Shown here: one piece after another, positions 26,347 to 33,883 of the stretch
How positions within the stretch are numbered: position 1 is the first letter of the stretch
How the letters are laid out: the number at the start of each line of letters is the position of its first letter
Source of the DNA: a delta proteobacterium MLS_D
GTDB taxonomy: Bacteria; Desulfobacterota; Syntrophia; Syntrophales; UBA2210
NCBI GenBank assembly: GCA_002030015.1
Contig: LQBH01000002.1
Coordinates: forward strand, 84,396 to 126,806
Length of the DNA: 42,411 bases
Direction: 5' to 3'
The notes under the pieces: generated by a model
What the model was told of the DNA's origin: nothing
The model's database searches: none
What the model saw: only the letters and a program-made list of their open reading frames with translations
Program-made: the position numbers and the translations under genes

Positions 26347-27128
26347 GTGCTTTCTCGGTCGGCTGTTTTTCCCCGGTGCAGAAGGTTTACATAACGAAGC
26401 CAGGGACGCATTTCCGGTGTTCCTCCTCCCTCGGACACTACCTGCAGTAACTTCCCGTTGTTGATGCCGACGGAACCCGCGAGGTGGTTCACCGGGGTTT
26501 CCTCGAACAACAAAGGGTCAAGAGGCGTTGACGGCCCCATGAGGACAACATGCCTGGCGCCGCATACCCGGTCCAGTACCCCGTCGATAGTTCCGTTCAG
26601 CAGCGAAGTGGCCGTGACAATCACCACTGAAGCACTCTCGAGGATTTCGTTGCGCTGCCGTTCATCCTTGAAGCCGGGACGGCGCGGGTCGAGTTCCAGT
26701 ATAAAGAGCTCCGCGCCCGTCGCCTCGATCCGTTTCACCAGGGGCCCGAAAAATCCCACCATGCCCACCCGATCCTCAGCGGTAAGCCGCATCAGGTCGA
26801 TAGAATCTTCTTCGGTTTCCGGAGGGTCTGGGTGCAGGATGGCGTTCGCCGTCGCGAGCCCCAGGGTTCTTTCCATGGATGTCGTTCCCCCGGCAAGGCA
26901 CTTCAGCAAAACGGCCGCTTTCTCTCCCGCCAGTGTTCCCGCCCGGCTGAAGACAGTGCAGCCCGGTTCCATATCGTTTCTGAGAACGGCCGCGAGACCG
27001 AGACGATCATCCTCGACAACGACACCGGCGTATCCCAGGCCGATCCTCACGTCCGTAGCGGTCGCATTCGGGGCCGTTTGCAAGGCCCTGTCGACAATTA
27101 TTTGAGCGATGGATCTCCGTGTCGTCAT
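26343..27128 (-). CDS. DUF364 / heavy-metal-chelation domain protein
   Basis: This cytoplasmic protein of 261 residues has an N-terminal DUF4213-like region (ATDVRIGLGYAGVVV) and a C-terminal DUF364 domain (GMVGFFGPLVKRI, ILESASVVIVTATSLLNGTIDGVL). The family is described as putative heavy-metal chelation; no reaction is established. Coupling to mobB suggests a link with molybdenum or tungsten handling, which is inference. A promoter (27149-27177) and an inverted repeat over the ribosome binding site lie just upstream. Confidence 0.75.
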   Translation of the reverse strand: MTTRRSIAQIIVDRALQTAPNATATDVRIGLGYAGVVVEDDRLGLAAVLRNDMEPGCTVFSRAGTLAGEKAAVLLKCLAGGTTSMERTLGLATANAILHPDPPETEEDSIDLMRLTAEDRVGMVGFFGPLVKRIEATGAELFILELDPRRPGFKDERQRNEILESASVVIVTATSLLNGTIDGVLDRVCGARHVVLMGPSTPLDPLLFEETPVNHLAGSVGINNGKLLQVVSEGGGTPEMRPWLRYVNLLHRGKTADREST

Positions 27129-27130
27129 GA

Positions 27131-27145
27131 GTGACTTCCTGTCAC
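27131..27145 (-). promoter_or_regulatory. Inverted repeat over the DUF364 ribosome binding site
   Basis: GTGAC-N5-GTCAC is a perfect 5-bp inverted repeat. Read on the minus strand, the loop is AGGAA, the likely ribosome binding site seven bases from the ATG. It could act as an RNA hairpin hiding the site or as a small operator; both are inference. Confidence 0.3.
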
Positions 27146-27148
27146 AAT

Positions 27149-27177
27149 CTTGTACCTGAGCGTTATGATCCGGTCAA
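27149..27177 (-). promoter_or_regulatory. Promoter of the DUF364-mobB genes
   Basis: On the minus strand TTGACC (27177-27172) and TACAAG (27154-27149) are separated by 17 bases, ending 20 bases before the ATG. The short leader would begin close to the inverted repeat. Confidence 0.5.
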
Positions 27178-27515
27178 GAGAAGAAGCTGCACCCACAGGC
27201 CGCGATTGATTGTCTGTAGAACGCGGTAGCGACATATCAGTATGAAAGGATATAACAGAGAGGCCAGGGGTTATGGGCCACATATTTTCTCCCCTCCCCT
27301 GGCGGGAGGGGATTAAGGGGAGTGAGTGGCTGCACCGGGCAGAATGCTTCTCTGCGGGTTTCGTGCCACCATTCATGCCTGCTCTTTCATCCCCACCCTG
27401 ACCATCCCCCCTCAGGGGGGTGAACCGGAGTGGGAGACACCTTTCTCCTCATCTGAGGAGTAGCACATGTCGCATTGGATTAACAGGCGTTGAATTGTTT
27501 GTACCATGAACAGGC

Positions 27516-28630
27516 TCAATCAATCGCGGATCTGGGGGTGGCGTGACGAACGGTAAAAAAAGAAGCGTCGTTCGTACCGGGCTCTTTCGAAACGTGATCT
27601 ATGGAGCCCATTCGGAAATCCGCTCGTACTTCGACAAGTGCGGGACAAACAGGACATAGCCCGGGAGACATCCGGTTCTCATAACAACTGCCGAAGATAA
27701 CGGTTTGTCGCTCGATGATCGTTTGACTGTACCTTCGGCCGTGAGCGGTCGGTGATGTTTTTCCCCGGGACTCACGGTTGCGAAAATACTGAAACAACTT
27801 TTTCCAGAAAAAGTGGGTCAAACGATGTCGCTTGAGGCCCTCTTCCGAACCGAAAAGAAACCATCCCAGTTTTCGATGGGCCCTGATAAAAAAGCTGAAA
27901 CGGGAAACAAAGAGCCGGCCTTTCTTCATGCGCCAGCACCGGGGGGCTTCCATGGGTCTCCATCGCCCCGTGGCGATCTTCAACGCCTCCTGGGCAGCCA
28001 GCGACGCCAGGGTCCACTGAACGGGACAGAAAAGGGCGAGCGGTTTCATGCCTTTGAAATACTTAACGAACCAGTCTATGCGCCAGTTGCCGTCGGTGAT
28101 GTAGTGGTACTGGGCGCATCGGTATTCCTTCGTCCGGATTACATCCTGGAGTGTCGTGTAAGCTACGGGGGGAATGCCGAGAACGGCCTCGAGGGTGGGC
28201 GTGTTCTTCGTGAAGACGCTCACCCAGCCGGCGATTCCCGCGGGCAGGCAGAAAACGGTTGTTTTGCCGATCCTTCGGGCAGCTCGGAAAAAAAGAACGC
28301 TCAGGGCCAGGTTGTCGAGCGCCGGGATCACGATGTCGGCGTCCCGGATCATGTATTCCATTTCTTCAGCTTCGGGAAGGTGGTCCTGTTCGGTAATCCG
28401 GATGGCCGGATTGTGATCCGCCGAAGCGTTTCCGATGTCACATCCAGTTTGCTCCTGTCCACCGTGTCGGTGAAACAGGAGCCCTGGCGGTTCATGTTCG
28501 ACAGACTGTACCCGTCAAAATCAACAAGGATAAAACGGCCTGTTCCACAGCGGGTGAGTATAACGGCAACGACGGCGCCGATGCCGCCGCAGCCTATAAT
28601 AAGAACGGATGAACGTCTATTGCCCTTCAT
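27516..28630 (-). pseudogene. Frameshifted ThiF/MoeB-type E1-like adenylyltransferase
   Basis: The N-terminal 90 codons (28630 down) carry the ATP-binding fold GCGGIGAVVAVILTR and the FDGYSLSNMNRQ motif of E1-like enzymes that adenylate ubiquitin-like sulfur carriers. The frame then runs into a stop, while the continuation (NPAIRITEQ, then ADIVIPALDNLALSVLFF, ending near KIATGRW) is in another frame. One base appears lost or two gained around 28405-28425; no slippery sequence is visible, so I favour a mutation or sequencing error over programmed shifting. The last ~80 codons (27516-27760) do not look ThiF-like and may derive from an inserted intergenic repeat (CPALVEVRADFRMGS). The natural partner is unknown, and no ThiS/MoaD gene is adjacent. 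Confidence 0.7.
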
Positions 28631-28828
28631 GGTACCGCCCCAGAAAAAAAGAAGAGCGCAGAATACAAACAGACATAAAAAAGATGACGGCGGAACGGGA
28701 AGGATGGTGCAGCGTGATCAGTGTTTTATGTAATTCAGGATGAAGGAGTCTTTAAAATGAAAAACAAAGTTTTTATCAAAACAACATGATAATAATTACA
28801 AAATAACAACATTAAATAATAATAAATT

Positions 28829-28860
28829 ACTACAAAGAACCATAAAAGACTACAAAGAAC
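28829..28860 (+). repeat. Two direct copies of ACTACAAAGAAC, 20 bases apart
   Basis: Identical 12-base copies are at 28829-28840 and 28849-28860, starting 20 bases apart (about two helical turns). They lie 46-77 bases upstream of the -35 box of the AOR promoter, where an activator would bind. They are a candidate regulator site; the regulator is unknown. Confidence 0.5.
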
Positions 28861-28905
28861 TAATGTAAATCACTAAAATATTTAGGGAATTAATCTTTTG
28901 ATGTA

Positions 28906-28935
28906 TTGACACCCCCCTCTTTTTTATACGATAAT
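28906..28935 (+). promoter_or_regulatory. Promoter of the AOR unit
   Basis: TTGACA (28906-28911) and GATAAT (28930-28935) are separated by 18 bases. A leader of about 118 bases precedes the ATG at 29060. Confidence 0.6.
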
Positions 28936-29059
28936 CTTCCCAACTGGGAGTTCGACTGGAATCGTCCTGTATCGTGTCGGGTCGCAAGTCGAAAACATCA
29001 TCTTTGGAAAATGCGTAAATCACAACCACCATAACAAGCATATGGAGGGAGGTAGACCC

Positions 29060-29758
29060 ATGGAAGACAAAGCAAAAGTTCCTACCGCAACCCAGAGCGG
29101 AACGACACGTCGGGCATTTCTCAAGGGCGCCGTCGCCGCGACGGGAGGGGCGGTGGCCCTCGCGTCGGTAGCCTCCACGTCGCCGAAAGCTGCGAAGGCC
29201 CAGGATGCGGGTCCCAAGAGCCGGTATCTTTTCGCCGAGCGCCAGAACTGCACCGGATGCCGCGCCTGCGAGTACGCGTGTTCAACGTACCATGAAGGCA
29301 CCGTCCGTCCCGCGGCGTCCCGGGTTCACGTGTTACGGCACAAGGGCATCGTGGATGTTCCGGTGATCTGCTGGCACTGTGACGACGCGCCCTGCATCGA
29401 GGCCTGTCCCGTAACGCCGAAGGCGATCAAGAAGGACAAGGAAACAAACGGAATCATTCTGGACGAGAAGACCTGCCTGGGCTCGCGGTGCCTGCAGTGC
29501 GTGGATGCCTGCCCCGCCCAGTACCTGCGTACCCATCCCGACACGTGCAAGCCGCTGTTCTGTGATCTCTGCGGCGGCGATCCGCAGTGCGTCAAGGCCT
29601 GTCTGGCGCAGTCCGGGAATCCCCAGGGACCCTGTCTGCTCGGCAGTATGACCGGATTCGGCGTCAATCAGGCATTCCGCGACGTGACGCCCGAGGAAGC
29701 GGGTGAAGACCTGATCAAGCGCTTCTACTATCCCAACACTGAAGGCGGAAGGAGGTGA
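29060..29758 (+). CDS. Tat-signal ferredoxin-type Fe-S subunit of an AOR-family enzyme
   Basis: This is a 232-residue electron-transfer protein. The N-terminus has a twin-arginine signal (TTRRAFLKG, then a hydrophobic AVAATGGAVALASVA) and a possible cleavage region near AKA. The body has four [4Fe-4S] cysteine sets in DmsB/HybA order: CTGCRACEYAC, CWHCDDAPCIEACP, CLQCVDACP, and CDLCGGDPQCVKAC. The ATG at 29060 is preceded by GGAGGGAGG; an ATG at 29042 is upstream and in frame. It lies just before the AOR catalytic gene, like AorA or the YdhY-type proteins, so it probably wires electrons to that enzyme. A Tat signal on the partner of an AOR implies export of the pair, which is unusual. Confidence 0.85.
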   Translation: MEDKAKVPTATQSGTTRRAFLKGAVAATGGAVALASVASTSPKAAKAQDAGPKSRYLFAERQNCTGCRACEYACSTYHEGTVRPAASRVHVLRHKGIVDVPVICWHCDDAPCIEACPVTPKAIKKDKETNGIILDEKTCLGSRCLQCVDACPAQYLRTHPDTCKPLFCDLCGGDPQCVKACLAQSGNPQGPCLLGSMTGFGVNQAFRDVTPEEAGEDLIKRFYYPNTEGGRR

Positions 29759-29763
29759 GCGCG

Positions 29764-31584
29764 ATGGCAACGCCAAAGGGAGGATATTTCGGAAAAGTGC
29801 TCGAGATTAATCTCTCGAAGCAGTCGACAAAGGTGCGGGAGCTCACCGACGAGGTGGCCCGTAAATACCTGGGCGGTTCGGGCTTGGGCGCCTATTACCT
29901 CGCAACGGAATACGGTGCGGGTAAGGATCCCCTGGCCGAAGACGCCTTTATATTAATCGCTCCCGGTCCTCTGAACGGCACGTATTGCGTGTCCACGCGG
30001 ACCAGTTTCATCAACAAGAGTCCCTACACGGGTCTGCTGAGCCATGCCGAGGTCGGCGCTCACCTGGGGAACGAGATCAAGTGGGCCGGCTGGGACGGTA
30101 TTTACATCACGGGTCGTTCAGTGAAACCCGTCTGGCTTTACATCCAGGATGAGGAAGTGCAGTTCCTTGACGCGGCGAAGGTCTGGGGCAAGGACACCTA
30201 CGAAACAGAAGAGGACTTCAAAAAGGAAGTTGACAACCCCTATGCCCGGACGGCGGTCATCGGACCCGCGGCAGAGAACGGGGTGCCCTATTCGGCCGTT
30301 ATCGTCGAACGATTCCGGGCGGCCGCGCGTACCGGCACGGGCATGGTCATGGGCAACAAGAAGCTGAAGGGCATCGCCGTCAGCGGCACCAAGGCGGTTC
30401 CCGTTGTGGACAACGCGAAGTTCCTGCCCGCCGCCATGGAGGTCAAGGATTACGCCCTGCAGCGGGAAGCCTGGGCGGGAATCAAGCGCTGGGGGACCGG
30501 CGGTCTGCTCGAGTTGAAGCACTGGGCCACGGGCTCTCTCATCACGAAGAACTTCCAGACCACATGGTGGCCGGAAATTTACAACCTCGGCGGCGAGGAA
30601 GCGAACCGAAACTTCTGGCAGCGCCACGTGGCCTGTAACCATTGTCCCGTCCACTGCATGAAATACGGCGTGGTCCGTGACGGGAAATATAAAGGTCTTA
30701 TCGCCGAAGGTCCGGAGTATGAGACAGGCGGTTTGCTGGGAAGCAACCTGGGTATGACTGATTTCGGGTCCATGATGGCCCTCATCGAGGCGGCCGACGC
30801 ATACGGCTTCGACGCCATTTCGCTGGGGGGCTCGCTTGCTTTCGCGACGGAATGTATTGAGAAAGGTGTCCTCGCGGCGTCCGATCTCGATGGCATCAAC
30901 CTGAAGTGGGGCGACGGCGATACCTATCTTGAAATGATCAAGAAGATCGCCTACCAGGAAGGCAAGGCGGGCAAACTCCTTGGCAAGGGAGTTGACGCCA
31001 TGGCGAAGGAAATAGGCAAGGGATCCGAGGCCTGGGCAGTGACCACCAAGGGCAAGGAAATCGCCGCTCACGATCCCCGTGGCGACAAGGGACGCGGTTA
31101 CAGTTACGCCATGGGCACCTGTGGTGGTGATCACCACGAAGGATCGAGTCCCGGCGGCCTGGTTTTGCTGTCTCTGTTCAACTCGCTGGTCATGTGCTCC
31201 TTCGTGGGATTGACCCACACCAAGGAAATTCCCGATTCTCACGTCGCCATGCTCAATCCTCTCTGCGGTTGGGATATGACCGGCGACGAGCTGATGGCGG
31301 TGCCGAAACGCACTCTCACCCTTGAACGCTGTTTCCAGGTTCGCGAGGGAATCAGTGCCAAGGACGACGTGCTTGCCAAGCGGTTCACCTCGGAAAAGCT
31401 CCCCGAAGGACCAAAGCAGGGGGCGATCTGGACTGACGAGGATCAGAAGAAGATGCACGAATCCGTTTACGGTCTTCTGGGCTGGGATAGCAAGGGCGTT
31501 CCGACGGAGAAGACCCTTGAGGGTTACGGACTTGATTTCATGATCGATGACATCAAGGAAGCCCGCAAACAGTATAAACTGTAG
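29764..31584 (+). CDS. Aldehyde:ferredoxin oxidoreductase-family catalytic subunit (tungstopterin)
   Basis: Members reduce or oxidise carboxylic acids/aldehydes, or in the BamB branch dearomatise benzoyl-CoA, with a bis-pyranopterin tungsten cofactor and one [4Fe-4S] cluster. The N-terminal domain has YLGGSGLGAYYLATEYG and APGPLNGTYCVSTRTSF. The cluster motif is CNHCPVHC, and the C-terminal domains have AHDPRGDKGRGYSYAMGTCGGDHHEG and CGWDMTGDE. The length of 606 is normal. The start is ATG 29764, seven bases after GGAAGGAGG. No signal peptide is present; if exported it would ride with the Tat-signal Fe-S partner. A strong terminator follows. The substrate is unknown. Confidence 0.9.
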   Translation: MATPKGGYFGKVLEINLSKQSTKVRELTDEVARKYLGGSGLGAYYLATEYGAGKDPLAEDAFILIAPGPLNGTYCVSTRTSFINKSPYTGLLSHAEVGAHLGNEIKWAGWDGIYITGRSVKPVWLYIQDEEVQFLDAAKVWGKDTYETEEDFKKEVDNPYARTAVIGPAAENGVPYSAVIVERFRAAARTGTGMVMGNKKLKGIAVSGTKAVPVVDNAKFLPAAMEVKDYALQREAWAGIKRWGTGGLLELKHWATGSLITKNFQTTWWPEIYNLGGEEANRNFWQRHVACNHCPVHCMKYGVVRDGKYKGLIAEGPEYETGGLLGSNLGMTDFGSMMALIEAADAYGFDAISLGGSLAFATECIEKGVLAASDLDGINLKWGDGDTYLEMIKKIAYQEGKAGKLLGKGVDAMAKEIGKGSEAWAVTTKGKEIAAHDPRGDKGRGYSYAMGTCGGDHHEGSSPGGLVLLSLFNSLVMCSFVGLTHTKEIPDSHVAMLNPLCGWDMTGDELMAVPKRTLTLERCFQVREGISAKDDVLAKRFTSEKLPEGPKQGAIWTDEDQKKMHESVYGLLGWDSKGVPTEKTLEGYGLDFMIDDIKEARKQYKL

Positions 31585-31596
31585 TTGCGAAACACG

Positions 31597-31631
31597 ACGG
31601 GGCAGGCGGAAACGCCTGCCCCGTTCCTTTT
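31597..31631 (+). terminator. Intrinsic terminator after the AOR catalytic gene
   Basis: ACGGGGCAGGCG pairs perfectly with CGCCTGCCCCGT around a GAAA tetraloop, followed by TTCCTTTT. It separates the two-gene AOR unit from the ten-gene unit downstream. Confidence 0.85.
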
Positions 31632-31639
31632 GTGCATTT

Positions 31640-31890
31640 CACATCCATCCGTCTTTTTCAGGGGGTGTAGTGACTGCGGCCGAGACCTTTGAAAAATATT
31701 CCTTCCTGCCATTACGGGCAAGCAAAGCGCGATCCGGCATGATTCCCGTGAGGGGAATCCAGAAAATATTTGCAAACACTGGATGGCGGATCAAGCCTGC
31801 CCCGGATCTGACGCGGGGTCTGGTATGACGATATTGAAGCCGAGGGGTTTTTCAAAGGTCTTACGGCGAAGAAAGAATCCGCGCCGCCCG
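31640..31890. repeat. Degenerate intergenic repeat element
   Basis: This gene-free stretch contains nested palindromes typical of dispersed proteobacterial repeats: ATCCAG (31757-31762) with CTGGAT (31779-31784), CCCGTGAGGGG, and CCCCGGATCTGACGCGGGG. A frame running through it (PVRGIQKIF, PDLTRGLV) is the kind of spurious protein such repeats generate. Confidence 0.4.
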
Positions 31891-31896
31891 GAAATT

Positions 31897-31925
31897 TTGC
31901 CTTAGTTTTTATTGTCTGTTATGAA
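31897..31925 (+). promoter_or_regulatory. Candidate promoter of the Hdr-Fdh unit
   Basis: TTGCCT (31897-31902) and TATGAA (31920-31925) are separated by 17 bases and end 33 bases before the first gene. Because a strong terminator lies upstream, the unit needs a promoter here; the boxes are only moderate matches. Confidence 0.4.
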
Positions 31926-31958
31926 GAAGCATAAAGTCCTTTGCAGGGGAACTCGTTC

Positions 31959-32642
31959 ATGAAGTGGACGCGGCGAGACGTTATCTGTATCCTCGGTTCC
32001 GGCATAGCCTCCGGTGCTGTTTTTTCAGCCTTTAAAATTACCGGGGCGAAGGCGCTTCCGCGTCCTCCGGGGTCGCTTGTTGAGGATGAGTTCCTCAAGT
32101 TTTGTACCCGCTGTTACCAGTGCATAGAAATATGTCCCGTTGGCGCTCTTTCACCGGCGGGTGTATTCGACGGCATGATAAACTGGGGAACTCCCGTCCT
32201 GGATTTAAAAAAATGCATTTTCTGCCAGGACTGCATGCGCGTGTGTCCTACCAACGCCATTCAGAAGACTCCTGAGGAAGAAATTGATATCGGCAACGCC
32301 CGCATCGACCACGAGACCTGTCTTCCCTGGTCGGGGCAGCGAAGCTGCCGGAACTGTTACCGGGCGTGCCGGTATGACGCCATCGAGCTCAAAGACGGCA
32401 AGCCTGTCGTCATAGAGGAAAAGTGCAACGGGTGCGGCGCCTGCGAACGCCGGTGTCCCACGGATCCCAAGTCAATCGTGGTTCATTATGAAAAACACCG
32501 GCGCTACGACAGACCCGCCGATCGGGTGGCCCTGCGCCTCGAGGACAGGGTGGAGCCGCTTCCGACGCCGCCGGAGGATTTCCGCACGTGGCTGGTCGAT
32601 CGTGTCGAGCGGCTGGCCCGGTATCACGGGTTGATTGAATGA
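31959..32642 (+). CDS. Tat-signal NapG/YdhX-like ferredoxin
   Basis: This is a 227-residue polyferredoxin. The N-terminus MKWTRRDVICILGSGIASG is a Tat-type signal or uncleaved anchor. Four [4Fe-4S] motifs follow: CTRCYQCIEICP, CIFCQDCMRVCP, the variant set CLPWSGQRSCRNCYRAC, and CNGCGACERRCP. This matches NapG/YdhX-type periplasmic electron carriers that work with NapH-like membrane proteins, one of which lies at 39532. The frame opens at a TTG (31941), but the ATG at 31959 has AGGGGA in the right place. The stop overlaps the next start (ATGATGA). Confidence 0.85.
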   Translation: MKWTRRDVICILGSGIASGAVFSAFKITGAKALPRPPGSLVEDEFLKFCTRCYQCIEICPVGALSPAGVFDGMINWGTPVLDLKKCIFCQDCMRVCPTNAIQKTPEEEIDIGNARIDHETCLPWSGQRSCRNCYRACRYDAIELKDGKPVVIEEKCNGCGACERRCPTDPKSIVVHYEKHRRYDRPADRVALRLEDRVEPLPTPPEDFRTWLVDRVERLARYHGLIE

Positions 32643-33883
32643 TGACCGGCAAAGAATCACAGAATCCCGTTATCGTTGCCGGCGGCGGTGTCGCCGGCCT
32701 GACGGCCGCGCTCGATCTCGCCGCGGCGGGACGATACGTCGAACTTGTCGAAAGCGCCGAACATCTCGGCGGCCGCGTGTCGGAACTTGACAAGATATAT
32801 CCCGGTGATCACTGCGCCTTCTGCCCTCTCTGGACCGACATCAGGCGCGTGGAGGATCACGAAAATATCCGGGTTCGTCTGACATCGAGAATAACCGCCG
32901 TTGAGCGGAAACCGGACAGCATTCGCGTCACCATCACAACAGAACCCCGCTACATCGACGAATCGCTCTGCGTGTTCTGCGGCCGGTGCCGTGAAGCCTG
33001 CGCCGCCGACGCGGTACGGCCTTCATGGGAGCACGCGAGTCCCCCGTCTTTTTTCATCGATAAGACAGGATGCACGAAATGCGGCGACTGTGTCGACCAA
33101 TGTCCCACCGGCGCCATAGACATCGAAAGGCCTCCCGTCGAGATCGTCCTTTCCGCGGACGATATCATCTGGGCGACCGGCTTTGAAGAAGTCGATCTCA
33201 CGCCGTTGCCCGAATTCGGATATGGTACGCACCCCGACATCATGACATCGCTTGAGTTTGAAAACTGGATCGCCGAAGCCGGCGTGAATCAGGGGCGAAT
33301 TCTGCGACGGTCGAACGGGAAAGAACCCCGGAATATAGCCTTTATACAGTGCGCGGGCGCCCGCGACAGGCGATTGCTGCCCTATTGTTCCGGTGTCTGC
33401 TGCATGCACGCCCTCAAGCAGGCGCAGTGGATCAAGCGGCGCGCGCCGGAAGTGGGATGCACCATTTTTTATACCGATCTCAGAACGGTGGGGCGGGATT
33501 ACTTCGACTACGGCTTGCGAAGCCTGCGGATGACCACGGGAGTCGATCTTGTCAGGGGAAGGCCGGGAATGATACGGCCGCTGCCCGGCGGCGACGCGCT
33601 GGCGCTTAAATACGAAAACACGGAAACTCAGGCGGTGGAAATCGCCCGGTTCGATGTGGTTATACTCAACGGCAATCTCGCGCCGTCACAATTATTGCCG
33701 GGCAGCGAGGCGGATTCTCCGGTTGATCTTGATTCCCAGGGATTCGTCAGTGCGGGACGTGACGGAGCGGCGCCCTTCGCCTGCGGTTTCAGCCGTGAAC
33801 CCGCCGACATCGCCGAATCGGTGTTGCGGGCCTCATCGTCGGCGGTTACCCTCGCGGGGAGGAAGGACGGGCCGGAACCATGA
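32639..33883 (+). CDS. hdrA: Short HdrA-like FAD/Fe-S protein
   Basis: This is a flavoprotein related to heterodisulfide reductase subunit A, the FAD-bearing bifurcating subunit. The FAD-binding fold starts at once (VIVAGGGVAGLTAALDLAAAG). Two ferredoxin motifs sit inside (CVFCGRCREACAADAV, CTKCGDCVDQCPTGAI), and the HdrA-type FIQCAGARDRRLLPYCSGVCC lies around residues 235-260. At 414 residues it lacks the N-terminal domain and C-terminal ferredoxin region of full HdrA. It overlaps its neighbours at both ends (4 bases each). Starts at 32639 and 32642 are both possible. It is followed by a second, fuller HdrA. Confidence 0.82.
   Translation: MMTGKESQNPVIVAGGGVAGLTAALDLAAAGRYVELVESAEHLGGRVSELDKIYPGDHCAFCPLWTDIRRVEDHENIRVRLTSRITAVERKPDSIRVTITTEPRYIDESLCVFCGRCREACAADAVRPSWEHASPPSFFIDKTGCTKCGDCVDQCPTGAIDIERPPVEIVLSADDIIWATGFEEVDLTPLPEFGYGTHPDIMTSLEFENWIAEAGVNQGRILRRSNGKEPRNIAFIQCAGARDRRLLPYCSGVCCMHALKQAQWIKRRAPEVGCTIFYTDLRTVGRDYFDYGLRSLRMTTGVDLVRGRPGMIRPLPGGDALALKYENTETQAVEIARFDVVILNGNLAPSQLLPGSEADSPVDLDSQGFVSAGRDGAAPFACGFSREPADIAESVLRASSSAVTLAGRKDGPEP

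Larger units (their letters stand above)
27129..27515. repeat. Intergenic repeat-like region (GC-rich palindromic blocks)
   Basis: Apart from the DUF364 promoter I see no gene. Two blocks resemble the dispersed intergenic repeats found in many proteobacteria: CCCCTCCCCTGGCGGGAGGGG with the following GATTAAGGGGAG (about 27289-27322), and CCCCACCCTGACC followed by CCCCCCTCAGGGGGG (about 27391-27420). Each forms a short GC-rich hairpin. Copies elsewhere cannot be checked in this window. Confidence 0.4.
28631..29059. other. AT-rich island and leader region upstream of the AOR genes
   Basis: Bases ~28735-28900 are strikingly AT-rich compared with the rest of the window and contain no gene. They hold a direct repeat (28829-28860) and lead to a promoter (28906-28935). 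The ~120-base leader that follows has a small hairpin (CCCAACTGGG) but no riboswitch I can assign. The island looks like a regulatory or curved-DNA element rather than coding sequence. Confidence 0.5.

Noticed and set aside
28405-28425. Programmed frameshift in the ThiF-type gene
   Set aside because: No slippery heptamer or stimulating structure is visible, so mutation or sequencing error is simpler.
28936-29059. Possible molybdenum-cofactor or other riboswitch in the AOR leader
   Set aside because: The leader is long enough, but I could not match it to a known riboswitch core; only a small hairpin is clear. A covariance-model search would decide.
30118-31458. 446-codon minus-strand frame opposite the AOR gene
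   Set aside because: Fully antisense to a gene with clear AOR motifs; no motifs of its own.
31547-31828. 93-codon frame across the AOR terminator
   Set aside because: It reads through an intrinsic terminator and repeat-like DNA; the sequence is typical of spurious repeat translations.
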